This document shows, one piece after another, positions 41,870 to 50,693 of a stretch of 64,000 bases of DNA. Source of the stretch: a virus; the IMG/VR virus record IMGVR_UViG_3300024265_000041, positions 20,256-84,255 of that record; one strand, written 5' to 3'. Position 1 is the stretch's first letter. Every line of letters begins with the position of its first letter. The notes under the pieces were generated by a model that ran no database searches, was not told the origin of the DNA, and saw nothing but the letters and a program-made list of their open reading frames with translations. A program made the position numbers and the translations under genes.

Positions 41870-44475
41870 TATGTAGCCCTAGTTTTACTTGTTGGAATAT
41901 CGGCGTCATCCAGGGTGAATGTCATTGCTGCCGTTACGTTGTCAATTTTATAATCTGTCCATGTTGTACCTACTTGTGCAGGGCTTCTTAAATCTGACCA
42001 AATCATATAAAGTACTTGTGAAGGGGTCATTGCGGATCCGTCAGCCGCGTAGCTTTCAGTCATTGCTGTTGTCCAGACTCCATTAATAGAATCTAATATC
42101 AGATCTAATCTACCACCGTCCGTCCAGTCAGTTTGTAATTCATTTGTGTCAGCTAAAATTGAAGCTACATCCACGCCTTTAATAGCTCCATCGGTGTTAA
42201 CTGTTGGGGACCCTGTTAAGTTGTTAACTAACTCCTTGTAAGTTCCTCTTACCTCCACAGTTGCATCTGCACCGTTTAATGTAACAGTACCTAATTCCCC
42301 ACTGACCGTAATAACGTCACCAGCCTCTAACCCAGAAAGTGTGATCCCACCACTGTAACGCCTAAACTGAATTGTTACAGCTTGCCCTGCTGTTTTTGTG
42401 AACGTAGGGGCTGCGGCTCCAGGTACCTTACTATAGCAGTCGTGATAATTATAATCCCCTGCAAGAGTTTGAGTTACTGTCCCTCTGAATCCGCAAAAAT
42501 CAAAGTGCCCTAGCTGAACAGAAATTGAATCTATATCGCAACCCTCAAAATGCACTTCTTCTGTCCCTGTACATATTCCAGAAACCTCTGAAGCACCTTG
42601 GAAATACGTTCCAGAAACACTTTTATTATTTAAGGCGAGCGTCCAATGATCACCGAAGAATGAAAAATTATCACTAATCCCTTCCAAGGTAATGATGGAT
42701 CCGTTTATGGTATGAAAATCTGTAAGTCCGACGCTAGATGAAAGAGTTAATGCGTCTGCTAATGTTAAAACTGGCCTATCAGCAACGCCGTTAAAGAATG
42801 CAACGACCCCCGCTTTCCCAGATAAAGTATTAACCCATATTCTTCCTAAAGCGTAACCAACAGAATCAAAGTTAGTAACGAAATCAAACCGCAAACGATC
42901 AGTAGCAATATTATTTGCGGTTGTAGATAAAAATCTAAATCTTACTTTCCCTAAATTAGCACCTGTCCCAGTATATGCGTTAACAGCTCTAATTGTTTCC
43001 TCTATTAAGGTTGTACCAACAGCTCCAGGCAATACTAACTCTGTTTTGAATGCAGCATCACCCCAATGGTAAAATTGAAGTTCTACAGAGTCCAAAATAC
43101 CACTAACGTACCCTCTCCAGGTGACGTCTGTTGCAACCTGAGTTCCTCCTAAAGTTACTTCATAATAGAAATCTGTGTTCCCCCCAACAGCGGCAACTTC
43201 ATGTACAACTCCGTCCTCTTCGTGAGTCGCTTCGAATGTGAGAGTTTCAGTTCCGGTTGTAATCACTACACCAGTCGCATTGATTGCCCCACCTCCAGAA
43301 ACCCCTGTCGACAACAGTCCAATTTGAGCTTGGGTTGCAGGGGCTTTGTCATTTTCATACCCGGTGCCGTCGTAAGTATCTTCAAGATTTCCTGCAGCAG
43401 TTGCGCTAATAGTCCCCGCTTCTATGTTATCTATACTTGCCTGAGTAAGTGCTGCTAACAGGACAGGTGAGCTAGGTAGCATTACATACCCTGATGTTGT
43501 GTTGGGAATTCTCTCCCATGGCCTATCGAGAGAAGCAATCTTTGTCGTACCATCGTAACTGAGAACTAATCTAGCCTGATCTTCCCCAGTGCCTGACATA
43601 ACAAAAACCATTTGCCCTTCATACGCGTTATCATCTGGGGAAGCTAAAGTGTTTAAAGTGACTGTTGTTGATGTCCCAGCTTGTGCAAGGCCCTCATTAA
43701 CATGCGTTCCTCCTGCATCTGCTATAATATTAAATTCGCTAGTCGCGTCAGGGTTCATTTTCCAATTACGATTTACTGTTGCAGTTTTAGATGTGCCATC
43801 ATATTGTAATATACGTCGTGCCTGACCTTCACCTGTCCCTGCAATTATTGCCACTATAGCGGGGTCATAAGCTCCGTCCATTGAACTAGCACCTGTATCA
43901 AACTGTATTTGATTATCCCCTGTTCCTGGTCCCTGAGCTGTCTCCGTTCTAATAACTATACTGGCTAAGCTTCTCAATTCTTTGCCTGCACTTTGGGCAA
44001 TATTGTGGTTCGCTTTGGTAATAACTCTATCCCATATGGCTTTTGCTATTTCAACCATACCAGTTGCAGTTGAAGCAATCGCATCTAGACCAGTAGAGGC
44101 TAACGAATATCCTTCTTTACTGACTATGTCAACTATAATTGGTATTGCTATGGCATTCTTAGAGCCTTCTATAACAACCTGTAGAGACACCTGATCAACG
44201 CCAGTAACAAATGCTGCGTCCGGGTAATCGCAACGATACAATCCTGGGAAATTAGTATCGTCAACAAGAATAAACCCACCATCTGAGTGAGCAGCGCTTG
44301 ACGAAGCTAATGTAATAAGCGTTAAATCTGTTCTAGCCTCCCCCTGTCTCGTATAGGATGCTGATCCACCTGTCTCTATGTCTGAATATAGCAACCCTGT
44401 TACGGGTAACCCAGTAGTTTTGTCTAAAATGTAATAATACGCACTTACATCGACTGACCCTTCTGTAATTATCAT
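41869..44475 (-). CDS. Large fibre-like virion protein in minus-strand cassette
   Basis: 868 residues, Gly/Thr/Ser/Ala-rich and beta-patterned. The N-terminus (SAYYYILDKTTGLPVTGL...GLYRCDYPDAAF) matches a common phage fibre or decoration protein start. A module recurs at ~195-250 and ~275-325: IAGTGEGQARRILQYDGTSK then MSGTGEDQARLVLSYDGTTK. The middle is a right-handed-helix-like run, and the end holds a SDLRSPAQVGTTWTDYKIDN block. It is encoded against the direction of the other virion genes and has an inverted repeat in its leader. Surface fibre or spike is most likely. Confidence 0.65.
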   Translation of the reverse strand: MIITEGSVDVSAYYYILDKTTGLPVTGLLYSDIETGGSASYTRQGEARTDLTLITLASSSAAHSDGGFILVDDTNFPGLYRCDYPDAAFVTGVDQVSLQVVIEGSKNAIAIPIIVDIVSKEGYSLASTGLDAIASTATGMVEIAKAIWDRVITKANHNIAQSAGKELRSLASIVIRTETAQGPGTGDNQIQFDTGASSMDGAYDPAIVAIIAGTGEGQARRILQYDGTSKTATVNRNWKMNPDATSEFNIIADAGGTHVNEGLAQAGTSTTVTLNTLASPDDNAYEGQMVFVMSGTGEDQARLVLSYDGTTKIASLDRPWERIPNTTSGYVMLPSSPVLLAALTQASIDNIEAGTISATAAGNLEDTYDGTGYENDKAPATQAQIGLLSTGVSGGGAINATGVVITTGTETLTFEATHEEDGVVHEVAAVGGNTDFYYEVTLGGTQVATDVTWRGYVSGILDSVELQFYHWGDAAFKTELVLPGAVGTTLIEETIRAVNAYTGTGANLGKVRFRFLSTTANNIATDRLRFDFVTNFDSVGYALGRIWVNTLSGKAGVVAFFNGVADRPVLTLADALTLSSSVGLTDFHTINGSIITLEGISDNFSFFGDHWTLALNNKSVSGTYFQGASEVSGICTGTEEVHFEGCDIDSISVQLGHFDFCGFRGTVTQTLAGDYNYHDCYSKVPGAAAPTFTKTAGQAVTIQFRRYSGGITLSGLEAGDVITVSGELGTVTLNGADATVEVRGTYKELVNNLTGSPTVNTDGAIKGVDVASILADTNELQTDWTDGGRLDLILDSINGVWTTAMTESYAADGSAMTPSQVLYMIWSDLRSPAQVGTTWTDYKIDNVTAAMTFTLDDADIPTSKTRAT

Positions 44476-44491
44476 AACCTTATGTCCCGGA

Positions 44492-44519
44492 TTACTATTG
44501 ATCTAGTTATTAATAGTAA
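44492..44519. promoter_or_regulatory. 8-bp inverted repeat in the leader of the fibre-like gene
   Basis: TTACTATT (44492-44499) and AATAGTAA (44512-44519) are perfect inverted repeats separated by 12 bases, 17 bases upstream of the start codon at 44475. It may be an operator or an mRNA hairpin. Confidence 0.4.
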
Positions 44520-44562
44520 CTCACTTATAGGATCTTCACCAGCGAGTTTTAATAGTGACCCC

Positions 44563-45477
44563 TTACTCTTCCAAATTGTCAAGTAAATGGTTAATTTTAT
44601 CCCAGTTGTCGTAGAGCTTACCAAGACGCTCCTCGACATCTACCTCCTGTTCCTCAACTTGAGTCCATAAGTACTGGTCTACATACTCGTTGATTTCGTC
44701 TTTTATCATTTCCTCCATCACAGCAGGTTCCAGAGCATCTAACTCCCAGGACGTGTTACCGAATTTTTTGATGTACTCTTTAGCCCTACTGTCAGTAATT
44801 TTGGCAGGATTAGGAGGAGGTGAGTATCGTTCTACCTGATCCATGTTGAGCGCCAGCCGGATAATTTCTACTTTTCCAGACCCTCCTGTAAATAAATCTA
44901 ACCGGTCTTTATTATCCCGAGTCATATCCATTCCGCTCGGGTCATGGTCTCCAAGATGAATTAGGACACAATGTTTCCCTTCGTTCAATTTATCTTCATA
45001 ACGTTGACCCGCTCGCCATGCTTCAGAGGCAGACAGGTAACCTTTACATGCCATATGAGGCACCAGAAGGGGCCTACACGCTCTCGAAACTACGTTACCT
45101 AGTGCTTCCTTCTCTACCCAAACTTCTATGTAGCAGGGTTGCCTCCCCCACTGGTCGAATCTAATAAATCTTGGCAACATCTCAATCGCTTCAGCTTCGT
45201 CTTCTCGGTACCAAAAATTGTTATGCTCACGATTTCTGTCTTCGATAGCTTTCCATGATATTAACCCTGCTAGCCTAGCCTTGTTAATTAGGTTGCCCAA
45301 ATTTTTGTATGACCTGTCAGAATTTTCTAACCACCACCTGGCTACAAATTGGTAATAGATTTGCCTTAAGGTCAGAGTGTACCCCTGCTTTTGGTATTCC
45401 CTGATTATCTCTTCAGCTTGGTAAACTATTGCCAAACTTTCTGATGTTGGGTTCCAATTTTTGTACCAAATTTTCAT
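44563..45477 (-). CDS. Topo mini-A protein (Spo11 / topoisomerase VI-A-like)
   Basis: 304 residues, shorter than Top6A (~370). Residues ~33-48 (TLTLRQIYYQFV) match the winged-helix motif with the catalytic tyrosine pair (Y41/Y42). A KARLAGLISWKAIEDRNRE segment continues the 5Y-CAP fold. The TOPRIM half has E122 (EVWVEKEALG) and the D-x-D of HLGDHDPSGMD (D177, D179). All key residues look intact, so cleavage of duplex DNA by tyrosine attack is possible. No partner B subunit (GHKL ATPase) was seen nearby, which fits the mini-A group known from phages and mobile elements. ATGA overlap couples it to the upstream gene. Confidence 0.8.
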   Translation of the reverse strand: MKIWYKNWNPTSESLAIVYQAEEIIREYQKQGYTLTLRQIYYQFVARWWLENSDRSYKNLGNLINKARLAGLISWKAIEDRNREHNNFWYREDEAEAIEMLPRFIRFDQWGRQPCYIEVWVEKEALGNVVSRACRPLLVPHMACKGYLSASEAWRAGQRYEDKLNEGKHCVLIHLGDHDPSGMDMTRDNKDRLDLFTGGSGKVEIIRLALNMDQVERYSPPPNPAKITDSRAKEYIKKFGNTSWELDALEPAVMEEMIKDEINEYVDQYLWTQVEEQEVDVEERLGKLYDNWDKINHLLDNLEE

Positions 45478-45713
45478 TTTATAGCCTCCGAGTAGTCCAA
45501 TATTTTAATCAGACTTTCGTCTACATCTACTTCACCTTCAATAAACAAATTGGCTTTCAATTCCATATATATTAAATCCTTAGTATCCATGTAGATGTTG
45601 ATCTCTGTTACTGAAATACCTTGGTCACTTAATTTCTTTAAAACATTTTCACCTTTACTATCCAGTAGTTTGATGTCACTACTAGATCCATTTTTAGGTA
45701 ATATTAATTTCAT
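45474..45713 (-). CDS. Unknown 79-residue protein upstream of Topo mini-A
   Basis: Small acidic alpha/beta protein (LLDSKGENVLKKLSDQGI, TKDLIYMELKANLFIEGEVDVD). The stop overlaps the Topo mini-A start, so the pair is co-translated. It could be a partner or inhibitor, but only position suggests this. Confidence 0.5.
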   Translation of the reverse strand: MKLILPKNGSSSDIKLLDSKGENVLKKLSDQGISVTEINIYMDTKDLIYMELKANLFIEGEVDVDESLIKILDYSEAIK

Positions 45714-45715
45714 AA

Positions 45716-45793
45716 TTAATCCTCAATTATCGGTAGTTTAATAGGCATTTCTGTATCCGGGTTCAGACTTCCATCACCTTTAGGTCCAGCCAT
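45716..45793 (-). CDS. Possible 25-residue leader-type ORF
   Basis: Reads MAGPKGDGSLNPDTEMPIKL then PIIED, with its stop 2 bases before the next ATG. It overlaps the end of the frameshifted remnant at 45763. The Pro/Gly/Asp-rich composition looks coding, but the ribosome site is weak. Confidence 0.3.
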   Translation of the reverse strand: MAGPKGDGSLNPDTEMPIKLPIIED

Positions 45794-45984
45794 CGATAAA
45801 CCGTCCCATCTCTAAGATTTTCACAGTCTTTGCATCTGCGTTTTTTAGCTTCCCTACAGATCCCTTGTTGTGAACCCGATGTCCACAACTTAAAGTTTCT
45901 ACCTGCCTATAGGAGTTAACGTGATAACCGTAAACTGGGGGGTTTTAAGTAATCTTTAACTTTTCTCCAAATGTATTCATACAT
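45763..45984 (-). pseudogene. Frameshifted remnant of a small zinc-finger protein gene
   Basis: Three overlapping frames together read as one protein of ~70 residues: MYEYIWRKVKDYLK, then PPVYGYHVNSYRQVETLSCG HRVHNKG in the next frame, then REAKKRRCKDCENLRDGTVY in the third. The first shift falls at a run of six C on the coding strand, the second near GGATCTGTAGGG. The start has a good ribosome site (GAGGGTAGG). CGH and CKDC would bind zinc. Either it is a decayed gene or the sequence has two errors here. Confidence 0.5.
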
Positions 45985-46000
45985 ATTTGACCTACCCTCT

Positions 46001-46540
46001 TCAGATTGGTATGCGGGTAAGTATTTTATAAATGTGAGTATAAGGTATTTTCCCTTTTGGTTGAGGTCCAGTTAGTAAAACCTGAGACTCAATGTAGTCG
46101 GAAGTATGAAACCCATGCTCTAACGTTGGGTCTTGTGGAAACTTTAGTTCGACTGTAGTTTCAATCGCAGATTTAGCCCTATAAATAATGCCTTTTAAAT
46201 TCTTGATTTCCTGCTCTAAATTTGGGATACCCTGAAGCTCTCTCTTCTGTTTTCTTTGAAGATTATCAAGATTTATGATTTCCTTGTTTTTTTCGTCGAT
46301 AGCGATTATGTGACCGTCTTTAACTACTGCTATCCGACTCGTTAAGTGTTCTACTTGGCGCTTTAGTCCAAGTTTTTCTTTACGTGATTTTTTAACTTCC
46401 AAAATTAACTGTTCATTGGTTAGTGTGTTTAAAGATTTCATTTTTGGGTCCTCTAGTTTTTCGCTTTTGGTGCTTTTAGGAGCGGGGCATCCTTCTGACC
46501 CGCAGTTAAGTAAACAATGTTCATGAGGTATGTTATTCAC
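46001..46540 (-). CDS. Coiled-coil protein with Cys-containing N-terminus, unknown
   Basis: 179 residues. N-terminus HCLLNCGSEGCPAP may bind a metal. Residues ~40-120 are a highly charged coiled coil (EVKKSRKEKLGLKRQVEHL). The ending is Pro-rich with a short conserved-looking beta stretch (GKIPYTHIYKILTRIP). The start overlaps the HNH-like gene's stop. No family recognised. Confidence 0.5.
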   Translation of the reverse strand: MNNIPHEHCLLNCGSEGCPAPKSTKSEKLEDPKMKSLNTLTNEQLILEVKKSRKEKLGLKRQVEHLTSRIAVVKDGHIIAIDEKNKEIINLDNLQRKQKRELQGIPNLEQEIKNLKGIIYRAKSAIETTVELKFPQDPTLEHGFHTSDYIESQVLLTGPQPKGKIPYTHIYKILTRIPI

Positions 46541-48263
46541 AGATATTGTACCTCCCCCCTAAATACAGAAGATCTCTGGTACCAACTTTACCTCCGTTCT
46601 CGTTCGAATGGATTAAAGTATTAACCACAATTTTATCTTCACTATAATATGCCACAACCCTCATACAACGAGTGTCTCCTAGTTCTTTAATAACTCTTAA
46701 TTCTTCCTCACAACCTACGTCTGTAGTGAGCGCATAACTAATAACCATAGAATGGTACTCAGGACTTATTGATTGTGCCTTTTCCATTGCTATAGTATCT
46801 TCGTCTGCTTCTAGCCAGTCCCAAGAACGTCCTCCAAAAATATCCCCATCAGGTAACTTTTGTTCTGGGTCGAAACTGAATTCATGAATTTGACCATAGT
46901 CAGGGAACGCTGCTGGAGGAAAAGTACTCCAATAGTCCTCTGTCTGAATTACTCCTTCCATTTTGAAATAATCTCTTGGCCATGTAGTCTTTAACCAACC
47001 TCTGTATTTTGCCCCTCCATCCCCAAGTTGGATGTCAATATAATCTTTATCTTCTTCTAAACAACCCCCAGGTCTGTTTGATATTTTGTTTTTTCTTTTT
47101 ACTTTTTTAGGAGGATTAGAGGGTACTGAAGATTGTATAGATTCAGACTGTTTGATAATGGTTTCTTTTTTATATTTTTCAAGACTTTCTACCCTGGTTG
47201 TTAAAGATTTTATGATCTCAGTCTGATCTACGATTAAATTAGCGTTAGCCAATAATTTTGACAATACCCCTTCTGATAAAAGTAATCTATTGAGAAACCC
47301 TTTAGCTTTTTGATTCAACCTTTCATTAGGTTTAGCTTTAGAAGTTATGAAATTAGACTGTTCAGGAAGTCTTCCAGTACCGGCCATTATAGTAGATAAA
47401 GCAATCTTACCTAGTGTTGCTAAATTTTCTTCTCTTACTACTTTTAACCACCCTTTCAATTTTAATGCATATTTAGGATCCCTTGATACCTCTTCAGAAA
47501 ACATAGGATTAAAGTTAGATAACCCAATAATTCCATCAACTCCTAAAATGAAGTAGTCTAGGTCTAGTATCCCTCTTTCTGCAACTTCTCTGCTAGCCTT
47601 TTTAATTCGATCATATTCGTTCAAATATTTGTACGCAGTAGGGTAACTAACCTTGAGACTTTTAACTATTTCTTTTACCCCTAGCTTCCCCCCTTCAGGT
47701 ATGAATTTATTTAACTCATTAAGTTTATCAATAATTTCATCAGTTACAGAAGATTTTCGTAGAAACTCTTTATCTAAACCAAAATCGTAGTCCCTCCTCT
47801 CGCTAGGGAATAACATAGTTAAATGCTCTGGATTGATACAATCTTTGCTTCCGCAACAGGGGACGATTAGATCCCCTCTTTCGTAAAGCAATTTGGCTTC
47901 ATAACCTTCTGGGAAAGAGTTTGGAGTTTCTATCTCTAAGGCTTTCAATCCCCCTTTTGATTTATAAAAACACTCTAAAAACCCATAGAACACTGACTCA
48001 TAGTAATCCTGGTAGGTCTGAGGCCACAATGGTTCCGGTCTAGATAACATCCATAAATATTTACGGATATCAACCTTCCTTCCTCTGTTACTGTCTCTGG
48101 GGTCACCGTTAATATTAGTCGGCCCATTCCAAATCATGCATTGACTGTTAGAGTTTTCGTCTGGGCAATTAACTAATTCAATATGTTTTTCTAGCTTCAA
48201 CAACCTTGCAGTTTTATGGTAGTTGGAAGCACCAGCCGCCTTAAGGGTCATATCCTCCTGCAT
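46533..48263 (-). CDS. Large HNH-like plus HTH protein, copy B
   Basis: 576 residues. Residues ~130-155 (LIVPCCGSKDCINPEHLTML) carry the same Cys-rich HNH ending as the 174-residue protein at 40207, and a helix-turn-helix follows (GVKEIVKSLKVSYPTAYKYL). The middle (~220-340) is helical and unknown, a Lys/Pro/Ser-rich hinge is at ~390-405 (NPPKKVKRKNKISNRPGG), and the last ~170 residues form an acidic domain of unknown type. It might be a homing-type nuclease that has gained extra domains, or a regulator. Confidence 0.5.
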   Translation of the reverse strand: MQEDMTLKAAGASNYHKTARLLKLEKHIELVNCPDENSNSQCMIWNGPTNINGDPRDSNRGRKVDIRKYLWMLSRPEPLWPQTYQDYYESVFYGFLECFYKSKGGLKALEIETPNSFPEGYEAKLLYERGDLIVPCCGSKDCINPEHLTMLFPSERRDYDFGLDKEFLRKSSVTDEIIDKLNELNKFIPEGGKLGVKEIVKSLKVSYPTAYKYLNEYDRIKKASREVAERGILDLDYFILGVDGIIGLSNFNPMFSEEVSRDPKYALKLKGWLKVVREENLATLGKIALSTIMAGTGRLPEQSNFITSKAKPNERLNQKAKGFLNRLLLSEGVLSKLLANANLIVDQTEIIKSLTTRVESLEKYKKETIIKQSESIQSSVPSNPPKKVKRKNKISNRPGGCLEEDKDYIDIQLGDGGAKYRGWLKTTWPRDYFKMEGVIQTEDYWSTFPPAAFPDYGQIHEFSFDPEQKLPDGDIFGGRSWDWLEADEDTIAMEKAQSISPEYHSMVISYALTTDVGCEEELRVIKELGDTRCMRVVAYYSEDKIVVNTLIHSNENGGKVGTRDLLYLGGRYNICE

Positions 48264-48277
48264 TTTAACCCTCCAGT

Positions 48278-48463
48278 TTAAAGACCGTCATCTATCACTC
48301 CCTCTTCTAAAAGGAAGTCATAGACAGCCTCATCATGAGTATCGATTGGTACTGCTACAAAAATGTAATCGTCTGACTTATGGTGTTCCTTCGTGAATTT
48401 ATCTAACTCACATGGGAAGCACCAAAAATTATCTGGCCAGACGCATACATAAAAGTTATACAT
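48278..48463 (-). CDS. Small acidic protein, unknown
   Basis: 61 residues, rich in Asp, Phe, Tyr and Trp (YNFYVCVWPDNFWCFPCELD). Strong negative charge. Such short acidic proteins are common in phage early regions as inhibitors of host proteins, but there is no direct evidence here. Confidence 0.45.
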   Translation of the reverse strand: MYNFYVCVWPDNFWCFPCELDKFTKEHHKSDDYIFVAVPIDTHDEAVYDFLLEEGVIDDGL

Positions 48464-48472
48464 ACATAACCC

Positions 48473-49657
48473 TTAAACGAGGGGCTTACCTTGAGAGTTA
48501 CATTTCCTTTTCGCAAGACCAACTGCGAAAGAGGGCATCCCGTCTTCTGTTACGTCTTGGTATTTACAAGTGATCCATTTACCAACCCACTCTTCAGGAG
48601 CAGTAAGCATTACCTTACGTTCTTTGTGGGTTCGTTTAGGGGTGCAATTGAAAGTAGAAGTTTCCTGAGCAATGTAACTCTTATAGGCGAATTTGAACCC
48701 TTCAGGAATTTCACAGGTTAGCATGGCGTTTCCATTTTTGTCAGGCCACATATCTACAATTTTGAATTCGTTGTCATAAAATATTTTATATTTGAACATG
48801 TGGGCAGACCGTTTCCCCATGGTATACTCCCCAGAAAGGTGTCTGATAATGATACCTTCAAACCCTTGTCCGGTAAGTTCCATGTGTGCTCTACGCATAG
48901 ACTCTTCGTTAGGGATTGAAATACATCCAACTAAGTGAAAATTATTTTCAGAGTAATTGTATTCCTCGTAGGCCTTATTTAAAAGCCTATACCGCTCACT
49001 GAATGGCATACCTAAAATGATTAAATCAAATAAATGAAACTCAAGCTCTTCAGTCAAACCTGGCTTATAAACTTCAGCTCTTGAGAAAATCCTTTGAAGA
49101 GGTAATCCGTGTAAATAAACTTCACCGTCCAACGCTAGACATCGGTTATTACAAAGTTTATTTACAGATCTTAATAATTGGTCAGAAGCCTCTACAAGAT
49201 GCTCCACATTGTAGACTTCACCTTTGCGTGATAGCATCTGAAAATCACCGGGGGTGAACCCATTAGGCCAAAGTTTATTACCCACGGTCAGTCTTAACCC
49301 ATCGAGTTTAGCTTGCCCTACTGTGTCATCCCAGTTAACCCTATGCGGAACTTTTTTGAAATCCAGAGCCAACTGCGCTCGTAACTTCAAACCTGACAGT
49401 TCGATGTCTACGTTATAGTCGTCAAGTTTTACTTTGGCTCGATGCTTAGATTTAGACTCAAGTACTGCCTGTTCTTCTGGGGTAGTTTCGTTAGATTTTC
49501 CCACGTTCTTAGCTTTAGATTTAGACCTTTGCTGTTTTAGCTTTCCGCCAACTAAACCTGACTCGCTGACTACAGTGTCCCCTTCAGTCCAAACTGACCA
49601 TTGTCGGTCTCTGTTTTTAGAGTCACGGATAAAAACTGTCGGTAGTAATTGTTGCAT
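48473..49657 (-). CDS. ATP-dependent DNA ligase with N-terminal WGR-like domain
   Basis: 394 residues. Residues ~8-45 resemble a WGR domain (RQWSVWTEGDTVVSESGLVG), followed by a basic linker (KLKQQRSKSKAKNVGK). The nucleotidyltransferase core has the AMP-attachment motif GQAKLDGLRL (K117), then LSRKGEVYN, LALDGEVYLHG, FHLFDLI, FEGIIIRHL and MFKYKIFYDNEFKIVD, matching ligase motifs III-V, and an OB-fold ending. It seals nicks in replication and repair. WGR on a phage ligase may help to hold DNA. Confidence 0.85.
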   Translation of the reverse strand: MQQLLPTVFIRDSKNRDRQWSVWTEGDTVVSESGLVGGKLKQQRSKSKAKNVGKSNETTPEEQAVLESKSKHRAKVKLDDYNVDIELSGLKLRAQLALDFKKVPHRVNWDDTVGQAKLDGLRLTVGNKLWPNGFTPGDFQMLSRKGEVYNVEHLVEASDQLLRSVNKLCNNRCLALDGEVYLHGLPLQRIFSRAEVYKPGLTEELEFHLFDLIILGMPFSERYRLLNKAYEEYNYSENNFHLVGCISIPNEESMRRAHMELTGQGFEGIIIRHLSGEYTMGKRSAHMFKYKIFYDNEFKIVDMWPDKNGNAMLTCEIPEGFKFAYKSYIAQETSTFNCTPKRTHKERKVMLTAPEEWVGKWITCKYQDVTEDGMPSFAVGLAKRKCNSQGKPLV

Positions 49658-49689
49658 CTTGTTCTCCTGTAAAGTAAAACGATTTTTCT

Positions 49690-49935
49690 CTAACTATTTT
49701 TCAATTCACGATCAACTCGTTCTTCCATCATCTCCCAAACTTTTTCATACTCAGGCCATCCAGATTCTACTACAACACAATTGAAAGGAGGATTATGGCA
49801 TGTACCTCCCCTCCTAATTTTCTCAATGGTATTACACACCATTTGAAAACCCTCAAGGTGCGTCTTAGGTAAAATTGATCTGGCTGTTTCCAGATCACTA
49901 AGTTTTATTACTAAATATCTGTTCTCTCTTTTCAT
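49690..49935 (-). CDS. Unknown 81-residue protein
   Basis: Small soluble protein ending in a charged helix (YEKVWEMMEERVDRELK). Features Cys in RGGTCHNPPFNCVVVESGW. It follows the Dam-type methylase gene by one base. Nothing recognised. Confidence 0.45.
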   Translation of the reverse strand: MKRENRYLVIKLSDLETARSILPKTHLEGFQMVCNTIEKIRRGGTCHNPPFNCVVVESGWPEYEKVWEMMEERVDRELKNS

Positions 49936-49936
49936 A

Positions 49937-50503
49937 CTATTTCCCAGAGTTAATTGAAAATTTCTTTTTAATGCTATCTCGTCTTACATAGAATAATCCT
50001 AGAGGACGTTCTTCAGGCTCAAACGTAACTACAAACGAACCTCTTGTGTTCCCTGAGACAGGTTCTCCTTTCTTAATATACCTATCAGGTTTTCCACCTT
50101 TACCGGGGATAATCCAATCACATGCTGCGATGAAGGAGATACGACCGTTTATGTAAATAAGGTCGCTGGCATTATCAAAAATTTTCTCATAATGATCCTC
50201 ACCGTTCGCTGTAGGGATCAACATAACTGTGATAAACCCTTTCTTTTTCTCCTCAATCGCCTTATCTACCCAGGGAGAAATTTTGTCATACGGAGGATTT
50301 AAAAACCCACGCCTAAATTTAGACCAGTCCTGTTTCAGACTATCTTGTTCAAGTGTGAAATAGTTATCACACAACGCGTTCTCATCAGACGCTGCTAGGT
50401 CTACATCGAAGTCGTATAAACTGTCTAACCAGTTAGCTAGATAGTAAGGGGTTCCGTATGAGTTTCTAAACTCTAAAGGGGTTTTAGAGTTATGATCAGC
50501 CAT
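49937..50503 (-). CDS. Dam-type DNA N6-adenine methyltransferase
   Basis: 188 residues from the ATG at 50503, with a GTG at 50506 as alternative. It matches the phage Dam family (PF05869-like): TPLEFRNSYGTPYYLANWL, DVDLAASDENALCDNYF, the catalytic NPPYDKISPW (N69-Y72) and GRISFIAACDW. It has the compact form without a separate target domain. It likely methylates phage DNA against host restriction or marks it for repair. The start overlaps the 59-residue gene upstream. Confidence 0.85.
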   Translation of the reverse strand: MADHNSKTPLEFRNSYGTPYYLANWLDSLYDFDVDLAASDENALCDNYFTLEQDSLKQDWSKFRRGFLNPPYDKISPWVDKAIEEKKKGFITVMLIPTANGEDHYEKIFDNASDLIYINGRISFIAACDWIIPGKGGKPDRYIKKGEPVSGNTRGSFVVTFEPEERPLGLFYVRRDSIKKKFSINSGK

Positions 50504-50675
50504 CACGTCTTTTTGTTGCTAGCCTACTTAGCAACATCCCAAGTTCATTCAGGTTCCTATAATCCTGGAGAACCAGCTTATCCATTTGAGGTAAAATATC
50601 CTCAAAAAAATTGTTCGACCTGTCAATGCACTCCTGCATGTCTTTCACTCGTTGTTCATTAATAGTGATACCCAT
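50496..50675 (-). CDS. Small protein (59 residues) upstream of the methylase, unknown
   Basis: Starts MGITINEQRVKDMQECIDRS behind AGAGGTAAAG, helical and charged, ends MLLSRLATKRRDG. It overlaps the methylase start, so the two are co-translated. It could be a partner or leader; no homology recognised. Confidence 0.55.
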   Translation of the reverse strand: MGITINEQRVKDMQECIDRSNNFFEDILPQMDKLVLQDYRNLNELGMLLSRLATKRRDG

Positions 50676-50693
50676 CTTTACCTCTTTCTACAG

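Noticed and set aside
49434-49784. 116-residue plus-strand open frame across the ligase 5' end
   Set aside because: Antisense to the ligase start and its upstream neighbour, with no coding signal.
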